Origin: DATFVA01 sp963771705
GTDB taxonomy: Bacteria; Bacteroidota; Ignavibacteria; Ignavibacteriales; Ignavibacteriaceae
Direction: 5' to 3'
Assembly (NCBI GenBank): GCA_963771705.1
Contig: CAVYUP010000003.1
Span: forward strand, 62,001 to 126,000
DNA length: 64,000 nucleotides
A model generated the notes under the pieces. That model ran no database searches and was not told the origin of the DNA. It saw only the letters and a program-made list of their open reading frames with translations. This document shows positions 46,122-54,732 of the stretch, one piece after another. How positions within the stretch are numbered: position 1 is the first letter of the stretch; every line of letters starts with the position of its first letter. Both the position numbers and the translations under genes were made by a program.

Positions 46122-46129
46122 TAGATTTG
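46122..46129 (+). promoter_or_regulatory. Candidate -7 box for the hybrid kinase gene
   Basis: TAGATTTG fits TAnnTTTG exactly and lies 24 bp before the ATG at 46154. The nearest upstream TTG (46095) is 24 bp away, a little longer than usual, so the -33 part is weak. Confidence 0.35.
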
Positions 46130-46153
46130 TTCTGAATTTTAAGGTTAGGGCAC

Positions 46154-48808
46154 ATGCCGTTGGTAAATGATTCGCGTTTCGCCGATTTGTTTAATCGGGC
46201 AAAAATAAAATTAACCCATGAAAGAGAAGAACAGCTTAAACAGGAATCAAAAGAACAATTAATTGTTCCCCTTAAGATTCTTGCTTTCCTGGTTGCTGTT
46301 TCCGGGTTGTTTGCCATGATTTTTGAAGTAAAGCATTTCTCTGATCTTTCCTATGAGGTCTACTTTACCAGGCTTTCAGCTACTCTGGTCGCTTTTGGCA
46401 TCCTGGGATTCTTAAATACGAAAAAGGGGAGAGAAAATCCTATAATCCTGGTTCATGTTCTTCTTCTGGTCATTATTCTTTCCTCAGCTTATATGATATA
46501 CCTGATACCTTCTACTCTTGTGGTTAATGTCCAGATAGTGGCCCTCATGATATTTACTTCCGCTTTATTTCTAAGCTGGGATGTAAAAAACCAGATAATC
46601 GTGGCAATTTACTATAACCTTGTGTTCGCAGCCGCCATCCTTTTGAATAATTCAAAAATATATTTTCTTCCAAACATGTTCGAATCCGTTCTGTTCGTTT
46701 TGTTCCTGAGCGTGGTTTCTGTTATCGGGAGTTCGGTAAATTTCAGACTAAGGAAACAGCTGGCAGTAAGATCATACACAACTTCGCTTTCAGAAAAAAA
46801 ATATCATTCTATTTTTGAAAATTCTCTTGAAGGAATGTTTCAGTCGAGTTACGACGGTAAGTTCATCACCGTAAACAAAAGCCTTGCGGTGATGCTGGGG
46901 TATGAAAGCAAAGAAGAACTGATGCGGCTGAATCTGATGAGTGATCTTTATAAGGACCATAAAGAGAGATTGAAGCTGATAGAAATTCTTAAGGAAAAGG
47001 GTGTGGTTGAAAATTACACGGTGACCTTGCTGAAAAAAGACGGTTCAGATCTTATTGTCAGGCTTAATGACCGGATAATTCAGGATGACCTTTCGGGCGA
47101 TGTGCGTTTCGAGGGAAGCATTCAGGATATAACTAAAGAGGTGGAGGAGGAAAACAGACGCAAACAGGCCGAAGTAAAACTGGTTGAAGAAAAGAAGAGA
47201 GCTGATAAGCTTGCAGATGAAGCCCAGAAACTGAATCTCATTAAAAGTCAGTTCCTAGCCAATATGAGCCATGAGATCCGTACGCCGATGAATGGAATAA
47301 TAGGCTACCTTACACTCATTGAAAAAGATGTTTACGACTCAAAGGAGGAGATGAAGCAGTTTGCCCTTGGCGCTAAACAATCCGCCGAATCTCTTCTTGA
47401 AATAATTAACGATATACTCGACCTTTCAAAGATTGAATCTGGTAAAGTTAAGCTTGAAGAGAAAGAAATAGACCTCAATAAAATTATTGATGATTCTGTC
47501 TCAATACTCATTGCGCGTGCTGAGGAGAAAGGTCTGTCTGTTAAGAAAATTATTGCGAAGGGAACTCCTCTTAACCTGATAGGCGACAGTACAAGGTTAA
47601 GACAGATATTCGTTAATCTTATCAGTAATGCCATCAAATTTACATCCCGGGGAGCAGTTGAGGTATCGCTTTATCTAAAAGAAAGGCAGGACGATAAAGC
47701 TGTGATTTTTGCTGCCGTAAAGGACAGCGGGATTGGGATTTCAAAGGAAAAGATTGGTGATTTGTTTAAGCCTTTTTCGCAGGTGGACGATTCCGCCACA
47801 AGGAATTTCGGGGGAACTGGACTGGGACTTGTCATCTGCAAAGAATTCGTTAATATGATGGGCGGAGAAATAGACGTTGAGAGCAAGCCAGGATCCGGAA
47901 GCACATTTTATTTTACTATTAAGCTTAGAACACAGAAGGAACAGAAAACCTACAAAGACAGCGAGCTTTCAAAGATCTACGAGTTCCAGGGCGGAAGACC
48001 GGTAAAAGCAGTCAACCTTAAAGCACTGAATAGTGTGAGAAGTAATTACAGAATTCTTCTGGCAGAGGATAATGTGGTAAATCAGAAGATTGCTATGAAA
48101 ATTCTGAATGATTATGGTTTCAAAGCTCACGCTGTATCAAATGGTTATGAAGCAATCGGTGAGGCTGTGAAAGGAATCTATGATACTATCCTGATGGATG
48201 TTCAGATGCCGGGTATGGATGGATTTACAGCAACGTTGCAGATTAGACGCCTCGAAGGAAATGCAGGAAAAGTCCCCATAATTGCTCTTACTGCCCATGC
48301 TATGCAGGGGGATAAAGAGCGTTGCTTTGCTTCAGGTATGAATGAGTACGTTACTAAACCTATATCTGGAGATGAATTAATACTTAAAATTGACCGTCTT
48401 CTGAAGATTGAGGATTCTCTTCAGGTAGATGTACCTGAAAACGGGGAATTCTCGCAAGATAGTCCTGACCTTTTTGATTTTAACCACCTTGATAAGATGA
48501 GTATGGGAAATAAGGAGTTTCAATCGGAATTACTGCTGACCTTCTTCGAGGATGTTTTAATAAGGTATAAGCGGCTGGAAGAATGGATTCAGAATAAAAG
48601 TATTGATAAGGTGATAAATGAAGCTCACACCATCAAGGGTGCGAGCTCATCAATAGGTGCCGTTAAGATTGCTGAAGAGGCTCTTGCTATAGAGCTTTCA
48701 GGTAAGCATAATGATTTTGAGAATATACTGCAGCGTCTTCAGAACCTTGAAAAGCTGATCTCGGATACACGACAGATAGTTGATGTCTACCTGCTTAATC
48801 CATCTTAA
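46154..48808 (+). CDS. Hybrid sensor histidine kinase with receiver and HPt domains
   Basis: This is an 884-residue membrane phosphorelay protein. Six or so hydrophobic segments (about 37-200) form a membrane sensor. A PAS domain (about 215-335) and a short coiled coil follow. Next is a HisKA domain with the phospho-acceptor His373 in MSHEIRTPMNG, then the ATPase domain with NLISNAIKF, DSGIGI and GGTGLGL. A receiver domain has Asp682 in LMDVQMPGMDG, and an HPt domain has His825 in EAHTIKGASSS. All four phosphotransfer sites are intact, as in BarA/ArcB-type kinases. No separate response regulator is adjacent. It ends 14 bp inside the convergent rocD gene. Confidence 0.94.
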   Translation: MPLVNDSRFADLFNRAKIKLTHEREEQLKQESKEQLIVPLKILAFLVAVSGLFAMIFEVKHFSDLSYEVYFTRLSATLVAFGILGFLNTKKGRENPIILVHVLLLVIILSSAYMIYLIPSTLVVNVQIVALMIFTSALFLSWDVKNQIIVAIYYNLVFAAAILLNNSKIYFLPNMFESVLFVLFLSVVSVIGSSVNFRLRKQLAVRSYTTSLSEKKYHSIFENSLEGMFQSSYDGKFITVNKSLAVMLGYESKEELMRLNLMSDLYKDHKERLKLIEILKEKGVVENYTVTLLKKDGSDLIVRLNDRIIQDDLSGDVRFEGSIQDITKEVEEENRRKQAEVKLVEEKKRADKLADEAQKLNLIKSQFLANMSHEIRTPMNGIIGYLTLIEKDVYDSKEEMKQFALGAKQSAESLLEIINDILDLSKIESGKVKLEEKEIDLNKIIDDSVSILIARAEEKGLSVKKIIAKGTPLNLIGDSTRLRQIFVNLISNAIKFTSRGAVEVSLYLKERQDDKAVIFAAVKDSGIGISKEKIGDLFKPFSQVDDSATRNFGGTGLGLVICKEFVNMMGGEIDVESKPGSGSTFYFTIKLRTQKEQKTYKDSELSKIYEFQGGRPVKAVNLKALNSVRSNYRILLAEDNVVNQKIAMKILNDYGFKAHAVSNGYEAIGEAVKGIYDTILMDVQMPGMDGFTATLQIRRLEGNAGKVPIIALTAHAMQGDKERCFASGMNEYVTKPISGDELILKIDRLLKIEDSLQVDVPENGEFSQDSPDLFDFNHLDKMSMGNKEFQSELLLTFFEDVLIRYKRLEEWIQNKSIDKVINEAHTIKGASSSIGAVKIAEEALAIELSGKHNDFENILQRLQNLEKLISDTRQIVDVYLLNPS

Positions 48809-49997
48809 GAACAGCGTCGGCATTCTCTACAACCCAGTCAATATCTTCTTTTTTAATCACCAGAGGCGGAGCAAAACGGATTACGTTGTCATGAGTCTCT
48901 TTGCATAATATGCCTCTCTCCATCAGTGCCTCGCAGAACCTTCTTGCACCGCCTGCTTCAGGATAAAGTTCTACACCAATGAATAATCCTTTTCCTCTTA
49001 TCTCTTTTACGTGTTTCGACTTGATGTCTTTAAGTTTATTACGGAAATATTCTCCCAGCGTGAAAGAATTTTCTATTAGCTTTTCTTCAACAAGTACTTT
49101 AAGACTTTCCCTTGCTACAGCCGCAGCTAGAGGATTTCCGCCGAATGTGGAACCATGGTCGCCGGGATTAAATACTCCCAGTACTTCTTTATTGGATAAT
49201 ACCGCGGAAACAGGGTAACAGCCTCCGGAAAGGGCTTTCCCTATTATTACGGCATCCGGTTTAATATTCTCATACTGGAATGCAAAAAGTTTTCCGCTTC
49301 GTCCCAGCCCGCATTGAATTTCATCAGCTATAAAGAGAACATTGTTCTTCTTACATATCTCGAAAGCTTTCTTTAAGTACCCTTCAGGAGGAACAACTAC
49401 TCCGCCTTCGCCCTGGATAGGCTCAACAATAAAGGCAGCTGTATTGGGAGTTATAGCCTGTTCCAGCTGTTCGGTATTTCCATACTCAATTAACTTAAAT
49501 CCGGGAGTAAATGGCCCGAACCCTTCCTTATACTGATCTGTCGATGAAAAACTGATGATGGATATTGTTCTTCCGCCGAAGTTGTTGTTGCAGGTAATTA
49601 TTTCGGCTGAGTTTTCTTTGATTTTCTTAACTGTGTACCCCCATTTTCTTGCTGCCTTTAACGCGGTTTCAACAGCCTCAGCTCCTGAGTTCATCGGCAG
49701 GATCATCTCATAGCCTGTCATATCGCTCAGTTCTTTATAAAGCAGCGGCAGCTGATCATTTCTGAAGGCCCGGGATGTTAAGGTTACCTTATCGGCCTGG
49801 GTTTTAAGAGCATTAATTATCCTGGGGTGACAGTGTCCCTGGTTAACGGCTGAATAAGCAGCCAGGCAGTCGAGGTATTTCTTTCCGTCCACATCGTAAA
49901 CCCATACGCCCTCGGCTCTTTCGATAACCACATCCAGAGGGTGATAGTTATGCGCCCCGTATTTTTCTTCCAGCGCTATATATTCTTTGGTGTTCAT
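48795..49997 (-). CDS. rocD: Ornithine aminotransferase
   Basis: RocD converts ornithine and 2-oxoglutarate to glutamate semialdehyde and glutamate using PLP. The 400-residue protein is a class III aminotransferase with the PLP lysine Lys254 in IIGKALSGGCYPVSAV, Asp225 in FIADEIQCGLGRSGK, GGRTISIISFS, and HGSTFGGNPLA. The N-terminus KYGAHNYHPLDVVIERAEGV is typical of ornithine, not acetylornithine, aminotransferases. A well-formed promoter lies just upstream. Its 3' end overlaps the convergent kinase gene by 14 bp. Confidence 0.95.
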   Translation of the reverse strand: MNTKEYIALEEKYGAHNYHPLDVVIERAEGVWVYDVDGKKYLDCLAAYSAVNQGHCHPRIINALKTQADKVTLTSRAFRNDQLPLLYKELSDMTGYEMILPMNSGAEAVETALKAARKWGYTVKKIKENSAEIITCNNNFGGRTISIISFSSTDQYKEGFGPFTPGFKLIEYGNTEQLEQAITPNTAAFIVEPIQGEGGVVVPPEGYLKKAFEICKKNNVLFIADEIQCGLGRSGKLFAFQYENIKPDAVIIGKALSGGCYPVSAVLSNKEVLGVFNPGDHGSTFGGNPLAAAVARESLKVLVEEKLIENSFTLGEYFRNKLKDIKSKHVKEIRGKGLFIGVELYPEAGGARRFCEALMERGILCKETHDNVIRFAPPLVIKKEDIDWVVENADAVLKMD

Positions 49998-50032
49998 AGA
50001 TTTCCTTGTGAAAAAGTTTGTGAAGTGCGTTG

Positions 50033-50063
50033 CAAATTTATCAAAAAGCCCTTCCTCTTCAAA
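50033..50063 (-). promoter_or_regulatory. Promoter of rocD (Bacteroidota type)
   Basis: On the minus strand TTTG (50063-50060) is followed after 19 bp by TAAATTTG (50040-50033), an exact TTTG-N19-TAnnTTTG match. The expected transcript start is about 30 bases before the rocD ATG. Confidence 0.55.
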
Positions 50064-50208
50064 ATGTTAAAATAAACTTAAGAAAGCGCCTCAATCCTTA
50101 ATCTTTCAAGCTCTCGCAGAAAGATTTTGCCTGTCTATCTCCCCGATAGTTTATTCCTTATAATGAACCTGTTTCCTTTTAGTGAATCACCACTTTTTGC
50201 GCATTTGT

Positions 50209-50307
50209 AACGTATTCACAACGTATTCAGAACGTATTCAGAACGTTTTCAGAACGTTTTCAGAACGTTTTCAGAATGTTTTCAGAACGTTTTCAGAATG
50301 TTTTTTT
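50209..50307. repeat. Tandem array of an 11-bp repeat (AACGTTTTCAG)
   Basis: Eight full units and a partial ninth run without spacers. The units are AACGTATTCAC, two of AACGTATTCAG, three of AACGTTTTCAG, AATGTTTTCAG, AACGTTTTCAG and a partial AATGTTTT. The units change stepwise from TATTC to TTTTC, a pattern of local duplication. The period of 11 bp places each ACGT core on nearly the same face of the helix. The array lies about 230-330 bp upstream of the YjbQ-family start and about 170 bp upstream of the rocD promoter. Confidence 0.95.
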
Positions 50308-50537
50308 CTCCTTGTTGCCCACTGGGTGTATTCCAGTTGTGAAAGGATCATTTTTTTAAATTCATACACAAATTCCGTTTAAGGACAATTTTCAGACAAC
50401 TTATCGGCATGCCCTGGCTGCTTATTCAGGCTAACAACCAGGATGGTAATGATTTGTTCTCTATTCCCTTGTATTTCGGGCCGGCCTTAATTAATTTTTA
50501 ACGTGAATTTTTGAATTATACTTTTATTGCTGAAACA

Positions 50538-50969
50538 ATGGCTGTTGAAACCAGAAGTATAAGGGTGAATACCCGTGGTAATGCCGATATAATAGATATA
50601 ACCGGAAAAGTTGCTTCTGAAATTGAAAATTCGTCTATCTCTGAAGGAAGTGCCCTCATCTTTGTCGGAGGCTCTACCGCGGGAATAACTACAATCGAGT
50701 TTGAACCCGGCCTTAAAAAAGATTACCCTGAGTTCTTCGAAAAAATAGCCCCTTCCAATAAAAGCTATAAGCATGATGATACCTGGCACGACGGAAATGG
50801 ACATTCGCATATAAGGGCTTCTCTGCAGGGTGCCTCATTCACTGTTCCTTTCGTAAATAAAAATATGCTTCTGGGTACCTGGCAGCAGATTATTCTGATA
50901 GATTTTGATAACCGTTCACGAACCCGTGAAATTATTGTTCAACTAAATGGCAGAAAAGAAAATGAATAA
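50538..50969 (+). CDS. YjbQ family protein (UPF0047, secondary thiamine-phosphate synthase-like)
   Basis: This family includes proteins with weak thiamine-phosphate synthase activity. From the ATG at 50538 the product has 143 residues, starting MAVETRSIRVNTRG, with the conserved GSALIFVGGSTAGITTIEFE, the metal-site-like segment DDTWHDGNGHSHIRASLQG and GTWQQIILIDFDNR. The frame is open to a TTG at 50511, but the later start fits the family better. The physiological role is not established. The next gene starts within its last codons. Confidence 0.88.
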   Translation: MAVETRSIRVNTRGNADIIDITGKVASEIENSSISEGSALIFVGGSTAGITTIEFEPGLKKDYPEFFEKIAPSNKSYKHDDTWHDGNGHSHIRASLQGASFTVPFVNKNMLLGTWQQIILIDFDNRSRTREIIVQLNGRKENE

Positions 50970-51798
50970 AAAAATACTACTTTCAGCATTAATCATCCTG
51001 TTGCCTTTCACTGTAATGCTGGGATGGGGGGCCGAAGGGCATAAGTTAATAAGTAATGAAGCTATGACGCTGCTGCCCGATGAGATGGATTCATTTACCA
51101 AATGGCAGGATTATGTTACTATTCATTCTGTCGACCCCGATCTTAGGAAAGATGAGGATAAATCCGAGGGTGTTAAACACTTTATCGATATCGATTTTTA
51201 CCCCGAATTTCTTAAGGGGAATATGATTGAGGATAAGGCAAAGCTTGATGAAGAGTATGGTGACTCTACAGTAATTAAAATGGGACTGCTCCCCTGGGCT
51301 ACCCTGAATACCTACAACAATCTTGTAAATGCATTGAAAGAGAAAAACCGTGATAAGGCACTGATTTATTTATCTGATCTCGGTCATTATGTTGCGGACG
51401 GCCACCAGCCGATGCATACAATGATGAACTATAACGGCCAGATGACCGGACAGAAAGGAATCCATTTCCGGTACGAGTCGGTAATGGTCGATTCAAATCT
51501 CTCCACTATTAAGAATGACTTTCATGCTGAGAAGGCTGTCTATATTAGCAGTCCCTTGGACTTCATTTTTAATTATATATCTGATGCGAATTCAGTCTCT
51601 GACATATTGTTAAATGCCGATAATTTTGCCTTTAAGAACGCCGATTCCCGGAAAGATGAGGAATATTACCGGCTGATGTGGGTTAAAACAAAGTATATAA
51701 CAGAAACACAGATAGAAAATGCGGCTTCTGATTTTGCCTCGCTCTTTTATTCGGCATGGGTGGATGCAGGCAAACCTTCCTTTAATGAAATTAAATAA
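50962..51798 (+). CDS. S1/P1-nuclease / phospholipase C-like zinc hydrolase, exported
   Basis: This is an exported predicted zinc hydrolase of about 278 residues. The signal peptide (MNKKILLSALIILLPFTVMLG) leaves a mature N-terminal Trp-Gly followed by EGHKL, the pattern in which the first tryptophan's amino group and the following histidine bind zinc. Further likely ligands are VKHFIDIDF and GHYVADGHQPMH. Nucleases and phospholipases C share this fold, so substrate is open. An alternative ATG lies at 50947. It overlaps the preceding gene by 8 bp and precedes a secreted amylase by 25 bp. Confidence 0.8.
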   Translation: MNKKILLSALIILLPFTVMLGWGAEGHKLISNEAMTLLPDEMDSFTKWQDYVTIHSVDPDLRKDEDKSEGVKHFIDIDFYPEFLKGNMIEDKAKLDEEYGDSTVIKMGLLPWATLNTYNNLVNALKEKNRDKALIYLSDLGHYVADGHQPMHTMMNYNGQMTGQKGIHFRYESVMVDSNLSTIKNDFHAEKAVYISSPLDFIFNYISDANSVSDILLNADNFAFKNADSRKDEEYYRLMWVKTKYITETQIENAASDFASLFYSAWVDAGKPSFNEIK

Positions 51799-51823
51799 TT
51801 TTAAGTAAATACCGGGGAACATT

Positions 51824-54709
51824 ATGAGTTATAAATTTTTACTATGGGTGCTTGTAGTATTTTCAATACAGCTTTTCCCGCAGATAGTTACAACTGTTCC
51901 TCCTGAGCCTACGGAAAATGACAGCATCACAATTTATTTTGATGCCACACAGCCTGGAGCAGAAGAGCTTCTTAATTATTCAGGAACACTATATACCCAT
52001 ACTGGTGTAACTACGAATCTGGGAAGCTGGCAGCACGTTATAGGTGACTGGGGTCAGCCGAACCAGCCTGCATTAATCAGGGATAGTCCGAATCACTATC
52101 ATTTGACTATCGGATATCCCCGGGAATTTTATAGTGTTACCGATCCGTCCGAGCATATCACTGCGCTGGATTTTGTCTTCAGAAGTTCAGACGGTAACTT
52201 GCAGACAGATCCGGATATTTTTGTTGATATATATGAACCGGGACTTAACCTCGTCATTAACTCCCCCCAGGTTGATTTAAGTTTTGGCGATCCTCTTAGA
52301 TCCCCCGTATTCAGCGGTCAGAACGACACAACTAATATAAATATCAGCTGTGTTGAGGTGGGAACCTTGGTTTCTTCTATCACCTTATATTTTGATGGCA
52401 CCTTCGCAGCCCAATCCAGTACGAATGAAATATTCTCACAGTTTTTTGCATCAGGATATTCAACAGGTATGCATACCGTAACTGCGGTAGCCGTTGATAC
52501 TTCTGACTTAACGGATACACTCTCATTCGCAATAGTGATCAATCCTGTTGTCGCTAATCTGCCCCTGCCTGCAGGGAATGCAGCCGGAATAAATTATACA
52601 AGTAGTACAAGCGTTACTCTTGCACTCTATGCGCCTCATAAGGATTTTGTTTATGTGATTGGTGATTTCAATGACTGGAAAGTGGATTCTTCTTATTATA
52701 TGTATAAGGAAGAGGTTAATCCTGATAGTGTTACATGGTGGATTACAATAAATAATTTGAACCCTGGTGAGGAATATGCCTTCCAGTATCTGGTTGACGG
52801 ACAGCTCAGGATAGGAGATCCTTATACTGAGAAAGTTTTAGACCCCGCAAATGATCCGTATATTTCCGATTCAACCTACCCCGATCTGAAGCCCTATCCT
52901 TATGGAAAGACTGCTGAAATTGTTTCGGTTTTGCAGACTGATCAGCAGCCCTATCAGTGGCAGAACTCTAATTTTCAGCCTCCGGCTAGAACAGATCTTG
53001 TTATATACGAATTGCTTGTTAGAGATTTTGTAAGCACTCACGATTATAAAACTTTAACAGATACTCTCGGTTATTTGAAAACTCTTGGTATAAATGCAAT
53101 TGAACTGATGCCCATAATGGAGTTTGAGGGGAATGAAAGCTGGGGATATAATCCGAACTTTAATTTTGCACCCGACAAGTATTATGGTCCTAAAGATGAT
53201 TTGAAGAGCTTTATTGATTCATGCCATCAGGCCGGTATTGCAGTTATTTTAGATGCTCCTATGAATGATATTTTCGGCTCTTCTCCCCTGGCAAGACTTT
53301 ACTGGGATGATACTAGTAACAGGCCTGCGGCAGATAATCCCTGGTTAAATCCCGTCCCTAAACATCCGTATAATGTCGGGAACGATTATAATTATGAGAG
53401 CCCGGCAATGAAATATTATATTAACCGGTTTACTGAATTCTGGTTAACTCAATATAATGTTGATGGTTTCAGATTCGATCTGGCCGGCGGCTATACCCAG
53501 AATCCAAACGGCTTTAATAACTGGGAACAATATGATGCAACCAGAATCGCAAACCAGAAAGGGATTGCGGACGCTATCTGGAGCATTCGTCCCGACGCTT
53601 ATGTTATTCTTGAAGAATTTGTTGATAATAATGAAGAGAGGGAAGCAGTTGATTATGGAATGATGCCCTGGGGAAATCTTAATTGTAATTACAACCAGGC
53701 AACGATGGGATATGCTTCAGGACCATGCGGAACCTGGAATTTTTCAGGTATCTCATATAAACTAAGAGGCTGGAATAACCCTTACCTTGTCGGTTATATG
53801 GAGAGCCATGATGAAGAAAGGCTGATGTATAAGAATTTAACTTATGGCAACTCTTACGGAGATTATAATATTCAGCATCTTCCTACTGCAATCCAGAGAG
53901 TCAAAGAAGCTGCGGCGTTCTTCTTTACGGTGCCGGGACCAAAGATGATCTGGCAGTTCGGCGAACTTGGCTATGATATTTCTATCGATAATCCATGCAG
54001 AGTTTGCAACAAGCCTATCCTCTGGAATTATTATGAGGAGCCGGCAAGACTTAAGCTGTATAAGGTCTTTAAAGCTTTGATCAATCTGAAAAAAGATTAT
54101 CCTGCCTTCAGAAGTACCAATTTCACAATTGACGCGGCCAATAGTTCAAAACGAATAAATATTTATGATTCTACAATGGACGTGGTTGTACTGGGAAATT
54201 TTGATGTTCGGCCGGACACCTATAGTCCTGATTTCAGCAGGACAGGCACCTGGTATGACTACTTCAGCGGCGACAGTATGGTGGTAACTAACACACAGAA
54301 CAGTATTTACCTCGACCCGGGTGAATTCCATATCTATACTACGGTGAAGCTCCCCACCCCGGAAGGCGATATTCTTAATGATGTACAGAAGAATGATGAT
54401 CAGGTTGTAAAAGAATTTGCTTTGGAACAGAATTATCCTAACCCGTTCAATCCGACAACAGAAATCAGGTTCAGCGTAAAAGAAAATTCTCATATTTTAC
54501 TTAAGGTATATGATGTCCTCGGCAGGGAAGTTAAAACTCTCGTAAATAAGGAAGTTAATAATGGTCAGTATACCATTACCTGGAATGGGGATAATAATGC
54601 AGGACAAAGGGTAAGCAGCGGTATTTATCTATACAGAATGGAAGCAGTTCCATCAGGCGGAAACTCAGGGCGGTTTATACAGTCGAAGAAAATGCTTCTC
54701 ATTAAATAA
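51824..54709 (+). CDS. Secreted alpha-amylase family (GH13) protein with type IX sorting domain
   Basis: This is a 961-residue exported glycoside hydrolase. It has a signal peptide (about 1-20), N-terminal beta domains, an early-set/CBM48-like domain (about 265-350, FVYVIGDFNDWKVDSSYY) and a GH13 barrel (about 395-760). The nucleophile is Asp552 in DGFRFDLAGG; the acid is Glu597 or Glu598 in VILEEF; the transition-state stabiliser is Asp663 in ESHDEER. The usual region I histidine is missing (LDAPMNDIFG), so specificity may be unusual. The end (about 865-961) is a type IX secretion sorting domain with EQNYPNPFNPTT. It is followed 23 bp later by another sorting-domain protein. Confidence 0.92.
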   Translation: MSYKFLLWVLVVFSIQLFPQIVTTVPPEPTENDSITIYFDATQPGAEELLNYSGTLYTHTGVTTNLGSWQHVIGDWGQPNQPALIRDSPNHYHLTIGYPREFYSVTDPSEHITALDFVFRSSDGNLQTDPDIFVDIYEPGLNLVINSPQVDLSFGDPLRSPVFSGQNDTTNINISCVEVGTLVSSITLYFDGTFAAQSSTNEIFSQFFASGYSTGMHTVTAVAVDTSDLTDTLSFAIVINPVVANLPLPAGNAAGINYTSSTSVTLALYAPHKDFVYVIGDFNDWKVDSSYYMYKEEVNPDSVTWWITINNLNPGEEYAFQYLVDGQLRIGDPYTEKVLDPANDPYISDSTYPDLKPYPYGKTAEIVSVLQTDQQPYQWQNSNFQPPARTDLVIYELLVRDFVSTHDYKTLTDTLGYLKTLGINAIELMPIMEFEGNESWGYNPNFNFAPDKYYGPKDDLKSFIDSCHQAGIAVILDAPMNDIFGSSPLARLYWDDTSNRPAADNPWLNPVPKHPYNVGNDYNYESPAMKYYINRFTEFWLTQYNVDGFRFDLAGGYTQNPNGFNNWEQYDATRIANQKGIADAIWSIRPDAYVILEEFVDNNEEREAVDYGMMPWGNLNCNYNQATMGYASGPCGTWNFSGISYKLRGWNNPYLVGYMESHDEERLMYKNLTYGNSYGDYNIQHLPTAIQRVKEAAAFFFTVPGPKMIWQFGELGYDISIDNPCRVCNKPILWNYYEEPARLKLYKVFKALINLKKDYPAFRSTNFTIDAANSSKRINIYDSTMDVVVLGNFDVRPDTYSPDFSRTGTWYDYFSGDSMVVTNTQNSIYLDPGEFHIYTTVKLPTPEGDILNDVQKNDDQVVKEFALEQNYPNPFNPTTEIRFSVKENSHILLKVYDVLGREVKTLVNKEVNNGQYTITWNGDNNAGQRVSSGIYLYRMEAVPSGGNSGRFIQSKKMLLIK

Positions 54710-54732
54710 TAATCATCTAATCCGGAGAACTA

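Larger units (their letters stand above)
49998..50537. other. Intergenic region between divergent rocD and YjbQ-family genes
   Basis: About 540 bp lie between the two start codons. It holds the rocD promoter, an 11-bp tandem repeat array and a T-rich stretch after the array. An open frame over the repeats (50182-50382) is explained by their period and is not a likely gene. A 30-codon frame at 50409-50501 lacks a ribosome-binding site and is not called. Nothing else is recognised. Confidence 0.7.

Noticed and set aside
50209..50307. Possible CRISPR array
   Set aside because: The repeats are 11 bp and directly adjacent with no spacers, and no cas genes are near.
50182..50382. Open frame of 66 codons over the 11-bp repeats
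   Set aside because: The frame exists because the repeat lacks stop codons in that phase. There is no ribosome-binding site and the protein repeats simply mirror the DNA repeats.
50409..50501. 30-codon frame upstream of the YjbQ-family gene
   Set aside because: No ribosome-binding site, no recognisable sequence and no sign of a signal or leader peptide.
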